From an uncultured Clostridia bacterium (lineage in GTDB: Bacteria; Bacillota; Clostridia; Lachnospirales; Bianqueaceae), in the NCBI GenBank assembly GCA_937892735.1, contig CALBGL010000042.1:1-25913 (forward strand): 25,913 nucleotides of DNA, given 5' to 3'. The notes under the pieces were generated by a model that saw nothing but the letters and a program-made list of their open reading frames with translations, did not search any database and was not told where the DNA came from. This document shows, piece by piece, positions 8,434 through 16,230 of the stretch. The stretch's first letter is position 1, and every line of letters starts with the position of its first letter. Made by a program: the position numbers and the translations under genes.

Positions 8434-8507
8434 ATGGGCGCCCTCCGGGCGACCATTTCACAGCGTGGCTCCATCTTTTAGATTCTCAGGAAATGCCAAG
8501 CCACGCT
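8434..8507 (-). repeat. Tandem bipartite hairpin element, copy B
   Basis: Read on the minus strand, the unit begins AGCGTGGCT (8507-8499), pairs with AGCCACGCT (8470-8462) over 9 bp with a 28-base loop, and is followed 5 bases later by a GC-rich hairpin (8456-8434). That second hairpin has stems ATGG/CCAT and CGCCC/GGGCG separated by a single T-C mismatch, with loop GGA. The start AATAAGCGTGGC and following TTGGCA are shared with copy A. Confidence 0.6.
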
Positions 8508-8532
8508 TATTATGTCTCAATCACTATACCTT

Positions 8533-8608
8533 CGGAGTTTGACGCCTCTGGCGGCAAACTCCGAGCGTGGCTCAACTCCTGCGGTATGGGAGACTGCCAT
8601 GCCACGCT
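8533..8608 (-). repeat. Tandem bipartite hairpin element, copy A
   Basis: On the minus strand AGCGTGGC (8608-8601) pairs with GCCACGCT (8571-8564) around a 29-base loop. Immediately after it comes a second hairpin (8563-8533) with stems CGGAGTTTG/CAAACTCCG and CGCC/GGCG separated by a single C-T mismatch, with loop AGA. The architecture equals copy B, although the second hairpin has a different sequence. Confidence 0.6.
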
Positions 8609-8681
8609 TATTATATCATCTTTTTTCTGAAAAATCCAGTGATAGCCTTTAAAAATGCAGTGACAAATCATGACATTTTGA

Positions 8682-8709
8682 GGGCTGTCTGCCGCTTGCA
8701 AGACAGCCC
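8682..8709 (-). terminator. Hairpin after spoIVA, possible weak terminator
   Basis: GGGCTGTCT (8682-8690) pairs perfectly with AGACAGCCC (8701-8709) around a 10-base loop, 12 bases beyond the spoIVA stop codon. There is no real T run on the minus strand after it, so efficient intrinsic termination is doubtful. Confidence 0.4.
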
Positions 8710-8721
8710 CAGACTACATTT

Positions 8722-10203
8722 TTATAATACAATACAGATCAGATTGCCTCTTCCTTCGTTAATCACTTTCTCCAGCGCAATCTGAAGCTTATTTCTCGCT
8801 GCTTCCGGCATTCTGCCCACCTTTCCGCCAAGTCCTTCCTTTACCAGTTCCTGCACAGACCTGCCGAATATTTCCGTCTGCCAGATATCTCCAGATTGTG
8901 TATTCAGATAGGTGAGGAAATCCTGGCACTGTTCCTGCGTCCCTACATACGGATTGATTTCTGTCACAACCTGAGTTCTGATGAAATGCACCGAAGGCGC
9001 TGTCGCTCTAAGCTGTACGCCGTATTTCCCTCCCTGACGAATCACCTGCGGTTCTTCCAGCTCCACATTTTCCATCATAGGCGGTACAATGCCGTACCCT
9101 CTCTGCATGGCTTCTTTATAGGCGGACTCCAGCTTCTCATATTCTTTCTTCGACTTCGCCAGATCTCGGATCGTCAAGATCATATCTCTCTCGCCGGCAA
9201 TCTCGACATCCGTCATCTCACTGAGCACATCATAAAACAGATGTTCTTTGAGAATCACTTCGGCGTCGGCCGTCCCTTGACACAGATTCATTCCTTCCCA
9301 TTGCACCTTTTTGATATACGGATTTTCTCGAATCATCTCCAGGACCGGTGGAAGATCCTTCATCTTCGAAACCTTTTCCGCACACCCGCGCAGCATCGTA
9401 ATCATCGCTTGTTTCACACTATGTTCCGGACTCAGCGTCTCCAGCCAACCTGGGAAAAACAACGATAACTGTTTTGCGGGAAACTCCTGCAGCAGCGCCT
9501 GCAAAATCTCTTCAATATCCTCTTTCACAAGCTCCTTGGCATTGATCGGCAATACCTGTACACCGTATTCTTCCGCCAATTGTCCTGCCAAAAGCTTGAC
9601 CGTTTCCCTCTCGGGATTCGCTGAATTAAGCAATACGATAAACGGTTTTCCCAATGCCTTGAGCTCTTCTATGACTCGGCGTTCTGCTTCCTGATAATCC
9701 TCTCTGGGGATATCCGTCACCGTGCCATCCGTAGTAATCACCAGTCCTACGGTAGAGTGTTCCGCAATCACCTTGCGCGTTCCGATCTCCGCTGCCTGTA
9801 CAAAGGGGATCTCCTCTTCAAACCAGGGCGTTTTCACCATACGGTTCTCATGATCTTCCATATGGCCAATTGCGCCGGGAACCATATATCCCACACAGTC
9901 GATCATCTTTGCCTTGAATCGTACCGGTTCTCCATTTTGGTCGGTAAACAACACTTCTACCCCTTCATTCGGTATGAATTTCGGTTCCGTCGTCATGATC
10001 GTCTTTCCATTGCTGGATTGGGGGAGTTCATCAATCGTACGGTTCCGTTCATTGGGATCCTGAATGCCCGGTAGAATCATCAACTCCATAAAATTCTTGA
10101 TGAATGTGGACTTGCCCGTCCGCACCGGCCCCACGCAGCCTATGTATATGGATCCGCCGGTGCGCCCCGCAATATCCTGATACAGGTTAAACTCTTCTGC
10201 CAT
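8722..10203 (-). CDS. spoIVA: Stage IV sporulation protein A (spore coat morphogenetic ATPase)
   Basis: SpoIVA, 493 residues, polymerises on the outer forespore surface using ATP and forms the base layer of the spore coat. The N-terminus MAEEFNLYQDIAGRTGGSIY and the Walker A GPVRTGKS (25-32, Lys31) are diagnostic. Further landmarks are the SSNGKTIMTTEPKFIP segment and a GTPase-like fold in the first 240 residues, followed by the helical middle and the C-terminal anchoring end. Length matches Bacillus and Clostridium orthologues (about 492). GAGGA lies 8 bases before the ATG. Expression in the mother cell under sigma-E is known for the family; the upstream region has only a partial -10 match (CATACTGT). 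It stands alone between the galactarate genes and the sepF cluster. Confidence 0.98.
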   Translation of the reverse strand: MAEEFNLYQDIAGRTGGSIYIGCVGPVRTGKSTFIKNFMELMILPGIQDPNERNRTIDELPQSSNGKTIMTTEPKFIPNEGVEVLFTDQNGEPVRFKAKMIDCVGYMVPGAIGHMEDHENRMVKTPWFEEEIPFVQAAEIGTRKVIAEHSTVGLVITTDGTVTDIPREDYQEAERRVIEELKALGKPFIVLLNSANPERETVKLLAGQLAEEYGVQVLPINAKELVKEDIEEILQALLQEFPAKQLSLFFPGWLETLSPEHSVKQAMITMLRGCAEKVSKMKDLPPVLEMIRENPYIKKVQWEGMNLCQGTADAEVILKEHLFYDVLSEMTDVEIAGERDMILTIRDLAKSKKEYEKLESAYKEAMQRGYGIVPPMMENVELEEPQVIRQGGKYGVQLRATAPSVHFIRTQVVTEINPYVGTQEQCQDFLTYLNTQSGDIWQTEIFGRSVQELVKEGLGGKVGRMPEAARNKLQIALEKVINEGRGNLICIVL

Positions 10204-10223
10204 GTCAGCGTCCTCACTTTTTC

Positions 10224-10238
10224 ACAGTATGGTACTGT
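10224..10238 (-). promoter_or_regulatory. Inverted repeat upstream of spoIVA with sigma-E-like -10
   Basis: ACAGTA-TGG-TACTGT is a perfect 6+3+6 inverted repeat 21 bases before the spoIVA start. On the minus strand it contains CATACTGT, resembling the sigma-E -10 (CATACAAT). A matching -35 at the normal spacing is not evident, so this is only a candidate. Confidence 0.3.
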
Positions 10239-10281
10239 TACTTTATGAGGATTTTTCCAAAATAGAACTCCTCGGACAAAG

Positions 10282-10313
10282 AAAAAAGGCCATTGCCCTT
10301 AAGCAACAGCCTT
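10282..10313 (-). terminator. Rho-independent terminator of garD
   Basis: On the minus strand AAGGCTGTTGC (10313-10303) pairs with GCAATGGCCTT (10296-10286), 11 bp including two G-T wobbles, loop TTAAGG, followed by a T run ending at 10282. It lies 11 bases past the garD stop codon. Confidence 0.8.
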
Positions 10314-10323
10314 ACCATCAGAA

Positions 10324-11835
10324 TCAGGTAATCGGCGCGGGATTGAAGAAGCAATGATAATTATATAAGTGGTGCTTCTCTGCCCAGGTCTGTTTGCGTC
10401 CGCTGGCCACATCCACAATAAACTGAAAAAGCTCGGTCCCCACTTCCTCAATCGTGGCATGTCCCGTCGCAATCGTACCCGCATTGATATCAATCAAATC
10501 CGGCCATTGATTCTTCATATCGGTCCGGGAACACACCTTCACTACGGGCGCCTCCGGCAAACCATACGGGGTGCCCCGTCCTGTCATGAATACCTGCAGC
10601 GTAATCCCCGAAGCCAACTGAGACGGCCCGCACACGATATCACTGGCCGGCGTGGCCGCATAGATCAGTCCCTTCTTCGTAGGACGTTCCGCCGGAGATA
10701 ACACTTCCACGATCGGTGCGGTTCCAGACTTCGCGATAGACCCCATGGCCTTTTCCACAATATTGGACAGACCACCCTTCTTGTTACCCGGCGTCGGATT
10801 CGCGCTCCTGTCTACACGGCCTTCCTCCAAATAACGATCGTACCAGAGCATTTCATTGGCCAGTTTCTTGCCAACCTCCTCATCCACCGCGCGTTCCGCC
10901 AGCAGATAGACGCCATCGCGCACTTCTGTAACCTCAGAGAATAACACCGTAGCGCCTCCGCTGACCAGAAGATCCGAGGCATAACCGGCTGAAGGATTGG
11001 CCGTGACTCCGGAAAACGCATCGCTGCCTCCACACTGCATGCCGATAATTAAGTCAGACAACGGCAGCGTCTCTCTTCTGCGCTGATCCAGCTTCTTGAG
11101 CTTCTTTTCTGCCATGTCCATGATCGCCTGCACCATCACATCAAACCCTTGATAATCCTGCAGCATCAGCACATGTTCCGCATCCACCTGATCTGTGATC
11201 ATATTCGGCTGCAGCTTCTCGCATCCCAGTCCGACGATCATCAGCTCCCCGCCAAAGTTCGGATGCTTGGTCATGTTCGAGATCGCTCGAATCGGAATCA
11301 CCGCTTCCGGCGCGTTAATAGCCACCCCGCAGCCATACGCATGGTTCACGGGCACAACACCATCCACATGGGGATACTTCGGCAGAAGTTCCTTACGGAT
11401 TCGATCGACCGCTACATTCAACACGCCTTCCACGCACTGCACGGTAGTGATGATTCCTAGATAGTTTCTGGTTCCCGCATACCCCTCCGCATTGCGGTAT
11501 CCTTCCCAGGTCGTCACTGGCGGCTTCGGCAGATCCGTTCGGATATTCGTAGAAAACGTCATGTTTCTAACGTCCGGCGGCACCGGAAGACGCAGCATAT
11601 GTTCGTTGATCCAGCTTCCCTTTCGAATATCTTCCAAGGCATATCCCAATACCACACCATACCGGCGGATCGGCGCGTCCTTCTCGATATCCTCCAGAGC
11701 AATCTTATGTCCCTGCGGGATTTCCTGTCTGGATACAACGCCCTCCATAATCTGTGTTCCTGCCGGAATGGTATGTACCGTAATCGCCACATTGTCATTC
11801 TCTTTGATTTTAATATACAATGGTTCTGTCGCCAT
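10324..11835 (-). CDS. garD: Galactarate dehydratase
   Basis: UxaA/GarD-family dehydratase, 503 residues, which removes water from galactarate to give 5-keto-4-deoxy-glucarate. Collinear similarity to E. coli GarD is visible throughout. It has an N-terminal SAF domain (about 5-85: YIKIKENDNVAITV, IPQGHKIALEDI, IRRYGVVLGYA), then EGYRNAEGYAGTRN, PVNHAYGCGVAINAPEAVIP, VGLGCEKLQP, GMQCGGSDAFSGVTANPSAG, DRSANPTPGNKKGGLSNI and the C-terminal end FNPAPIT. The frame extends upstream to 12006. I start at the ATG at 11835, with AGGA 8 bases upstream; the ATG at 11844 is an alternative. It diverges from garR, and together they form a galactarate catabolic locus. Iron dependence is known for GarD but not shown here. 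Confidence 0.95.
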   Translation of the reverse strand: MATEPLYIKIKENDNVAITVHTIPAGTQIMEGVVSRQEIPQGHKIALEDIEKDAPIRRYGVVLGYALEDIRKGSWINEHMLRLPVPPDVRNMTFSTNIRTDLPKPPVTTWEGYRNAEGYAGTRNYLGIITTVQCVEGVLNVAVDRIRKELLPKYPHVDGVVPVNHAYGCGVAINAPEAVIPIRAISNMTKHPNFGGELMIVGLGCEKLQPNMITDQVDAEHVLMLQDYQGFDVMVQAIMDMAEKKLKKLDQRRRETLPLSDLIIGMQCGGSDAFSGVTANPSAGYASDLLVSGGATVLFSEVTEVRDGVYLLAERAVDEEVGKKLANEMLWYDRYLEEGRVDRSANPTPGNKKGGLSNIVEKAMGSIAKSGTAPIVEVLSPAERPTKKGLIYAATPASDIVCGPSQLASGITLQVFMTGRGTPYGLPEAPVVKVCSRTDMKNQWPDLIDINAGTIATGHATIEEVGTELFQFIVDVASGRKQTWAEKHHLYNYHCFFNPAPIT

Positions 11836-11868
11836 AGATTCCATCCTTTCCTTCACCGTATTATCTTT

Positions 11869-11874
11869 ATTATA
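11869..11874 (-). promoter_or_regulatory. Candidate -10 element of garD
   Basis: A perfect TATAAT on the minus strand lies 34 bases before the garD start. No good -35 is found at 17-18 bases (the hexamers read ATAGAT or TATAGA), so the promoter is probably weak or activator-dependent. Confidence 0.4.
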
Positions 11875-11922
11875 CAGCAAATCTTCCAAAAATCTATACC
11901 CTACACGAAATTTTCTAAAAAA

Positions 11923-11935
11923 GTTCTTGAAGAAC
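11923..11935. promoter_or_regulatory. Perfect inverted repeat overlapping the garR -35 (candidate operator)
   Basis: GTTCTT-G-AAGAAC is a perfect 6+1+6 palindrome covering the -35 hexamer of the garR promoter. A repressor bound here would block garR, and perhaps garD as well. No regulator gene lies beside the locus. Confidence 0.5.
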
Positions 11936-11955
11936 ATCAAAAATTGCCCTATAAT
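11927..11955 (+). promoter_or_regulatory. Sigma-A promoter of garR and the DapA-family gene
   Basis: TTGAAG (11927-11932) and TATAAT (11950-11955) are separated by exactly 17 bases, 51 bases before the garR ATG. Confidence 0.8.
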
Positions 11956-12005
11956 GGCTATAGCTGGATTATTTGTCCAAGTGAAGATTCTGAAGGAGGA
12001 GTACA

Positions 12006-12896
12006 ATGAAAGTAGGATTTATTGGATTAGGTATCATGGGAAAACCCATGAGTAAGAATCTGATTCAAGCAGGATATGACCTGGTTGTATTTAACCGCAG
12101 CAAAGCCGCGCAGGAAGAGGTTGCCGCATGTGGCGCTACTTCTGCAGAAAGCATTGCTTCTCTAGCTTCTCAGTGTGATGTCATCATTACCATGCTGCCC
12201 AATTCTCCCAATGTACGAGAAGTGGCTCTGGCTGAGGATGGTATCATCTCTGCCGCAACACCCGGCACTGTCGTTATTGATATGAGTTCGATCGATCCGG
12301 TAGAAAGTAAGGCCATCGGCGCGGCTTTGGCTGAAAAGGATATCGAACTGATGGATGCTCCTGTATCCGGCGGTGAACCCAAGGCGATTGATGGTACTCT
12401 TTCCGTCATGGTCGGCGGCAAGAAAGAAACCTTTGATCGTTTTTATGATCTTTTGATGCATATGGCTGCATCGGTCGTATATGTCGGCGAACTGGGTTCC
12501 GGAAATATCGCAAAGTTAGCCAATCAGATCATTGTCGCATCCAATATCGCAGCGGTTGCGGAAGCCCTCACCTTTGCGACCAAGGCCGGGGCTGATCCTG
12601 AACTCGTCTACCAGGCCATCCGCGGCGGTCTGGCTGGTTCCACCGTCATGGACGCCAAGGCGCCTATGATGATGGATCGTAATTTCAAACCCGGTTTCCG
12701 AATTGAGCTGCACATCAAGGATCTGAATAATGCGCTGAATGCTGCCCATGCCATCAGTTCTCCTGTGCCCATTACCGCACAGATGATGGAGATCATGCAG
12801 GCCGTCAAGGCGGATGGCCACGAGAAGGAAGACCATTCCGGCATGCTGCATTATTACGAGAAGATTGCTAACGTAACCGTCGAACACAAGAAATAA
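12006..12896 (+). CDS. garR: Tartronate semialdehyde reductase (2-hydroxy-3-oxopropionate reductase)
   Basis: Beta-hydroxyacid dehydrogenase, 296 residues, reducing tartronate semialdehyde to D-glycerate with NAD(P)H. The Rossmann start GFIGLGIMGKPM (4-15), the substrate loop DAPVSGGEPKA (117-127, with SGG at 121-123) and GNIAKLANQI with catalytic Lys170 and Asn173 fit the family. Asn30-Arg31 after the second beta strand favour NADP, which is inference. The ribosome binding site GAAGGAGGAG is strong. Paralogous enzymes act on 3-hydroxyisobutyrate, but the divergent garD gene argues for GarR. It is followed 18 bases later by the DapA-family gene. Confidence 0.92.
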   Translation: MKVGFIGLGIMGKPMSKNLIQAGYDLVVFNRSKAAQEEVAACGATSAESIASLASQCDVIITMLPNSPNVREVALAEDGIISAATPGTVVIDMSSIDPVESKAIGAALAEKDIELMDAPVSGGEPKAIDGTLSVMVGGKKETFDRFYDLLMHMAASVVYVGELGSGNIAKLANQIIVASNIAAVAEALTFATKAGADPELVYQAIRGGLAGSTVMDAKAPMMMDRNFKPGFRIELHIKDLNNALNAAHAISSPVPITAQMMEIMQAVKADGHEKEDHSGMLHYYEKIANVTVEHKK

Positions 12897-12914
12897 AAGA
12901 AAGGGAGTCTGCAC

Positions 12915-13808
12915 ATGTTTAAGCCCTATGGCATTATTCCACCGATTATTACCCCTTTCACCGAGGATGGCAAGTTCAATGAACCCGTTTTCCGCAAGAT
13001 GGTAAACCATCTGATCGAAGAAGGCGTGCATGGCGTTTTTCCTCTGGGAACTACAGGGGAGTTCTACGCTTTTTCTGAGGAAGAGGTTCGTCATATCTTA
13101 GAGGTCTGCAAAGACGAAGTAGCGGGACGTGTTCCGGTCTATGCCGGTGCTAACCACATCACCACGCGCGGTACCATTCGTCTGGTACACATCGCCGAGG
13201 AAGTAGGAGTCGACGCTGTATCTGTTCTGACTCCCATGTTTGTCTCTCAGACACAGCCCGAGGTCTATGCCTTCTACAAGTCCGTGGCCGAGAGCACATC
13301 GCTGCCGGTGATTGTCTATAATAATAAGCCGAAAACCAATGTCACGGTGACACCGGAGACCATTGCCAAGCTGGCGGAGATCCCGAATATCGTAGGCGTA
13401 AAGGACAGTACAGGTGATTTCACCAATACCGAGGAGTACATCCGTCTTACCCGTGGCAACGATCATTTCCACGTGCTTTTGGGCCGGGATACTCTGATCC
13501 ATGCCGGACTCTGCTACGGCGCTGCTGGCGCCATTGCTTCCTGTGCCAACGTGGCCCCCCGAATCGCCGCCGATATTTATGACAAGTATATGGCTGGCGA
13601 TATCGCCGGATCCCTCGAGGCGCAGTTTACCCTGGCGCCGTTGCGGATTGCCTGCAACATGGGCACGTTCCCTGCGGTAATTAAAGAAGGACTCGTCATG
13701 CAGGGTTTCCCTGTCGGCAAGTGTTTGGAGCCTATCGCCGAATTGACCCCAGCCGAAAAAGAAAAACTGCGTCAGGTTTTACAAGATATGGGTCTCTTAC
13801 ATCATTGA
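12915..13808 (+). CDS. DapA/NanA-family aldolase, probably acting on 5-keto-4-deoxy-glucarate
   Basis: Class I aldolase or lyase of the dihydrodipicolinate-synthase family, 297 residues. The TIM barrel shows GTTGE (45-49), Tyr135 in VIVYNNKP and the Schiff-base Lys163 in VGVKDSTGD. The family includes dihydrodipicolinate synthase, N-acetylneuraminate lyase, 2-keto-3-deoxy-gluconate aldolase and 5-keto-4-deoxy-glucarate dehydratase. It lies in an operon with garR, opposite garD, and no GarL-type class II aldolase is in the window. I therefore infer that it cleaves the GarD product to pyruvate and tartronate semialdehyde, the GarR substrate. A dehydratase (KdgD-like) role would leave GarR without a local substrate source. 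GGGAG precedes the ATG. Confidence 0.8.
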   Translation: MFKPYGIIPPIITPFTEDGKFNEPVFRKMVNHLIEEGVHGVFPLGTTGEFYAFSEEEVRHILEVCKDEVAGRVPVYAGANHITTRGTIRLVHIAEEVGVDAVSVLTPMFVSQTQPEVYAFYKSVAESTSLPVIVYNNKPKTNVTVTPETIAKLAEIPNIVGVKDSTGDFTNTEEYIRLTRGNDHFHVLLGRDTLIHAGLCYGAAGAIASCANVAPRIAADIYDKYMAGDIAGSLEAQFTLAPLRIACNMGTFPAVIKEGLVMQGFPVGKCLEPIAELTPAEKEKLRQVLQDMGLLHH

Positions 13809-13820
13809 TGAAAATCATAA

Positions 13821-13851
13821 GGAGCTGTCTCACTGGAGACAGCCCCTTTTC
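13821..13851. terminator. Convergent terminator between the galactarate operon and the exporter operon
   Basis: GCTGTCTC (13824-13831) pairs with GAGACAGC (13836-13843) around ACTG, extended by flanking GG/CC. CCCCTTTTCTT follows on the plus strand. It lies 12 bases after the DapA-family stop and directly beyond the ybaN stop; the T run serves mainly the plus strand. Confidence 0.75.
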
Positions 13852-14244
13852 TTATTCTACCGGCACGCTCCCTGCCGGAATACTCTTGACCCCAAAGACG
13901 AAATACAGGATATGAAATACCCAGACGCCCACCAATACAATCTGCCCTACCGGGACCCTGTCCATCATCACGAAGCCGATACTCATCAGTATCGTCACCA
14001 TGACCATGATCCTAATCTTGGTCTTCCAGGTCATGCCTTCCCCTTTCACATACGTCTCCAGATTGTTTTTATACAGTTTGGTATGGATAAACCATTGATG
14101 CAGCCGCTCTGAACTTTTCGCGAAACAAAACGCGGCAAATAACAGAAAAGGAAACGCCGGCAAGAACGGCAGTACAGCCCCCACAGCTCCTACACCCAGA
14201 CTGATACAACCTAACACCACAAAAATCGCCTTCTTAATTTTCAT
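13852..14244 (-). CDS. ybaN: YbaN/DUF454 family inner-membrane protein
   Basis: A 130-residue DUF454 (YbaN) protein of unknown function. Hydrophobic segments are at about 5-22, 24-42 and 76-115. The family block VGAVGAVLPFLPAFPFLLFAAFCFAKSSERLHQWFI is complete, with the conserved GxxLPFLPxxPFLLxAxxCFxxSS core. The start overlaps the end of the ygbA-like gene by 11 bases, and it is the last gene of the four-gene operon. Family members often sit near metal, haem or redox genes, so co-transcription with a CydDC-like exporter is informative but not proof of function. Confidence 0.88.
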   Translation of the reverse strand: MKIKKAIFVVLGCISLGVGAVGAVLPFLPAFPFLLFAAFCFAKSSERLHQWFIHTKLYKNNLETYVKGEGMTWKTKIRIMVMVTILMSIGFVMMDRVPVGQIVLVGVWVFHILYFVFGVKSIPAGSVPVE

Positions 14245-14575
14245 TGGACTCCTCCCACTGCTTCTTTTCTATTTGACTTTCCACCACATGCCGAATTGCC
14301 ATAACGGGATGATGAAAAAGCATCCGCGGCCCGGCATACCGCATCACCTTGCGAATCTGTTCTCGCATATCCGGTTTATAACAATGCACTTTGCAATTCG
14401 AACAGAAGGTTTTTGTCTCCATGAAGGGACAATGATCTACTCGCGCATTCGCATAGGATAAAAGGGCTGCGCATTCGGCGCACAACTCCTTCGTATGATG
14501 ATTCCCTCTACAATACAGACGAATCATCTGCTCTACGACTTCTTTTTCTTTCTGTCTCTTACTTCCTGTATCCAT
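14234..14575 (-). CDS. YgbA family (nitrous-oxide-stimulated promoter) cysteine-rich protein
   Basis: A 113-residue protein of the YgbA_NO family. Collinear blocks with E. coli YgbA are CAECAALLSYANARVDHCPF, KTFCSNCKVHCYKPDMREQI and RKVMRYAGPRMLFHHPVMAIRH. Six conserved cysteines (32, 35, 49, 58, 61, 65) form a CxxC...C...CxxCxxxC arrangement suited to a metal or Fe-S centre, which is inference. In E. coli ygbA belongs to the NsrR regulon, linked to nitrosative stress; the biochemical role is unknown. The ATG shares one base with the upstream cydC-like stop (TGATG), so translation is coupled to the exporter. Confidence 0.88.
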   Translation of the reverse strand: MDTGSKRQKEKEVVEQMIRLYCRGNHHTKELCAECAALLSYANARVDHCPFMETKTFCSNCKVHCYKPDMREQIRKVMRYAGPRMLFHHPVMAIRHVVESQIEKKQWEESNEN

Positions 14576-16230
14576 CAGCTCAGTCTCCCATTTTCTACCG
14601 AATACACAGTATCCGCGATGCGCATCGTGGATAGACGATGCGAGACTAACACTACCGTCCTCTCCTTCTCCTCTTTTAGTGATTTCAGGATTACGGATTC
14701 ATTCAGACTATCCAGATTGCTCGTGGGTTCATCCAACAAAATCAACGGGGCATTGTGCAGAAAGGCTCTGGCAACTCCCAGTCGCTGCCTCTCCCCACCG
14801 GACAGTGTAGAGCCCAATTCTCCCACCATGGTCTCATATCCCTTGGGCAACGAGAGTATGAAATCATGTACCGCCGCCTTCTTACAGGCTTCTTCGATCT
14901 CTTCTCTTGTAGCGTCCCATTTGGCTACACGCAGATTATTCTCAATGCTGTCATGAAAGAGCTGCGTTTCCTGCGTCACATAACTCTCCATCTTCCGCAG
15001 ACTTTTGGTTCGGATCTCCTGAATCGGTATATCGGAAATACGAATCACACCCTGTTTAGTATCCCAGAATCGCATCAAGAGTTTTAGCAACGTGGATTTG
15101 CCGCTGCCAGAGGAGCCGGAAATCCCCGTGATCTGTCCCTTTCGGATTTCCATATTTATATGTTGGAGAACGATATCTTCATCATAGGCAAATCCCACAT
15201 CTTCCACACGAGCCCCCGTGAAAATCACGTCCTTGCCCGTCTCTACTTCCTGCACCTGAGGCTCTTCTTCCAGAATATCCAACACTCGGTCTCCGGCCGC
15301 CAGTGTCTGCGCTAAACCGCTGCCCAGATTCGCCACCGCGAGCGCCGGACCAAACGAAGAGGCCATCGTAATCACAGGAATCAGGACGCCTTCAAACCCG
15401 ATACTGCCCTGTTGATACAGTAATCCTGCCACAAGGAGCATCACCAATGTGAAAAACAGAATCAGAAATCCAGTGACCGCGCTGCTAAGGCCGCCCTGTC
15501 GCTTCACCTCTTCCTCACTCTCTGACATCTTCTGTGTGTGGATCCCAATCTGCTCTCCCCTCTCCTGCCCCGTATCATACTGCAGAATCTCCCGCAGGCC
15601 GCGCAGACTATCCATAAAATATGCATTCATATCCCCAAACTCCGCACGGAAAGCATCTCCGCTCCGCCTCGTCCTTCGAGAGATGACAAACGGTACCAGC
15701 ATTCCGACCACGGCGTACCCCACCAGCGCCACCAGCGCCAGTACCCCATGGAAAGATCCGATAAAGATCAGCATAAGAAGAGAAACTATGACGGCAATGC
15801 AGCAGGGTGAAATCGTGTGTGCGTAAAATACTTCTAATAGCTCAATATCGCTGGTAATGATAGAGATCAGGTTTCCTCTGTCCCGTCCTTCCAGCTTCGC
15901 CGGTGCCAGTTTCCGCAGCGCGCCAAAAACGCGATCTCGGATCAGCGCCAAAAGCTTAAAGGCAATATAGTGATTACAAGCCTGTTCCGCATACCGCAGA
16001 AATCCTCTTACCACGGCAAACACAAGAACACAGACAAATACGGTTCCCAATGCAATTCCCGCCGGATTCCCCAGGACTTCCAACAGCGCAAATCCGCCGA
16101 ATACCGTAATGAGAATTGCCGCTAAAAATCCCGCAACGCCCATCAGAATCGCCAGAATCATAAAAAGTGCCAGTGGCTTTACCAGGCCGATGAGACTGCC
16201 CATGATCTTCGCTGAACTCCTATGCTTCAT
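14575..16230 (-). CDS. cydC: ABC exporter subunit, CydC-like (fused permease and ATPase)
   Basis: Type I ABC exporter half-transporter of 551 residues. About six membrane helices occupy residues 12-320, followed by the ATPase domain. It has Walker A SGSSGSGKST, Q-loop YVTQET, signature LSGGERQRLGVARAF, Walker B LILLDEPTSNLD and switch histidine SHR. The layout and pairing resemble CydC of the CydDC exporter, which moves cysteine/glutathione and affects cytochrome assembly. Clostridia contain many relatives with unknown cargo, so the symbol is tentative. It overlaps the upstream cydD-like gene by 4 bases (ATGA), showing a co-translated heterodimer. Walker B carries the catalytic glutamate, so this site looks competent. 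Confidence 0.78.
   Translation of the reverse strand: MKHRSSAKIMGSLIGLVKPLALFMILAILMGVAGFLAAILITVFGGFALLEVLGNPAGIALGTVFVCVLVFAVVRGFLRYAEQACNHYIAFKLLALIRDRVFGALRKLAPAKLEGRDRGNLISIITSDIELLEVFYAHTISPCCIAVIVSLLMLIFIGSFHGVLALVALVGYAVVGMLVPFVISRRTRRSGDAFRAEFGDMNAYFMDSLRGLREILQYDTGQERGEQIGIHTQKMSESEEEVKRQGGLSSAVTGFLILFFTLVMLLVAGLLYQQGSIGFEGVLIPVITMASSFGPALAVANLGSGLAQTLAAGDRVLDILEEEPQVQEVETGKDVIFTGARVEDVGFAYDEDIVLQHINMEIRKGQITGISGSSGSGKSTLLKLLMRFWDTKQGVIRISDIPIQEIRTKSLRKMESYVTQETQLFHDSIENNLRVAKWDATREEIEEACKKAAVHDFILSLPKGYETMVGELGSTLSGGERQRLGVARAFLHNAPLILLDEPTSNLDSLNESVILKSLKEEKERTVVLVSHRLSTMRIADTVYSVENGRLS

Larger units (their letters stand above)
8389..8721. other. 333-bp gene-free region between spoIVA and the HlyD-like gene
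   Basis: No open reading frame here resembles a protein. The stretch holds two tandem two-hairpin elements (8434-8507 and 8533-8608), a TATAAT on the minus strand immediately upstream of the first element (8610-8615) and a 9-bp hairpin after spoIVA (8682-8709). The rest is AT-rich spacer. Confidence 0.6.

Noticed and set aside
11492..12055. 187-codon plus-strand frame running through garD, the intergenic region and the garR start
   Set aside because: It crosses the garR promoter and ribosome binding site in another phase and has no protein similarity that I recognise.
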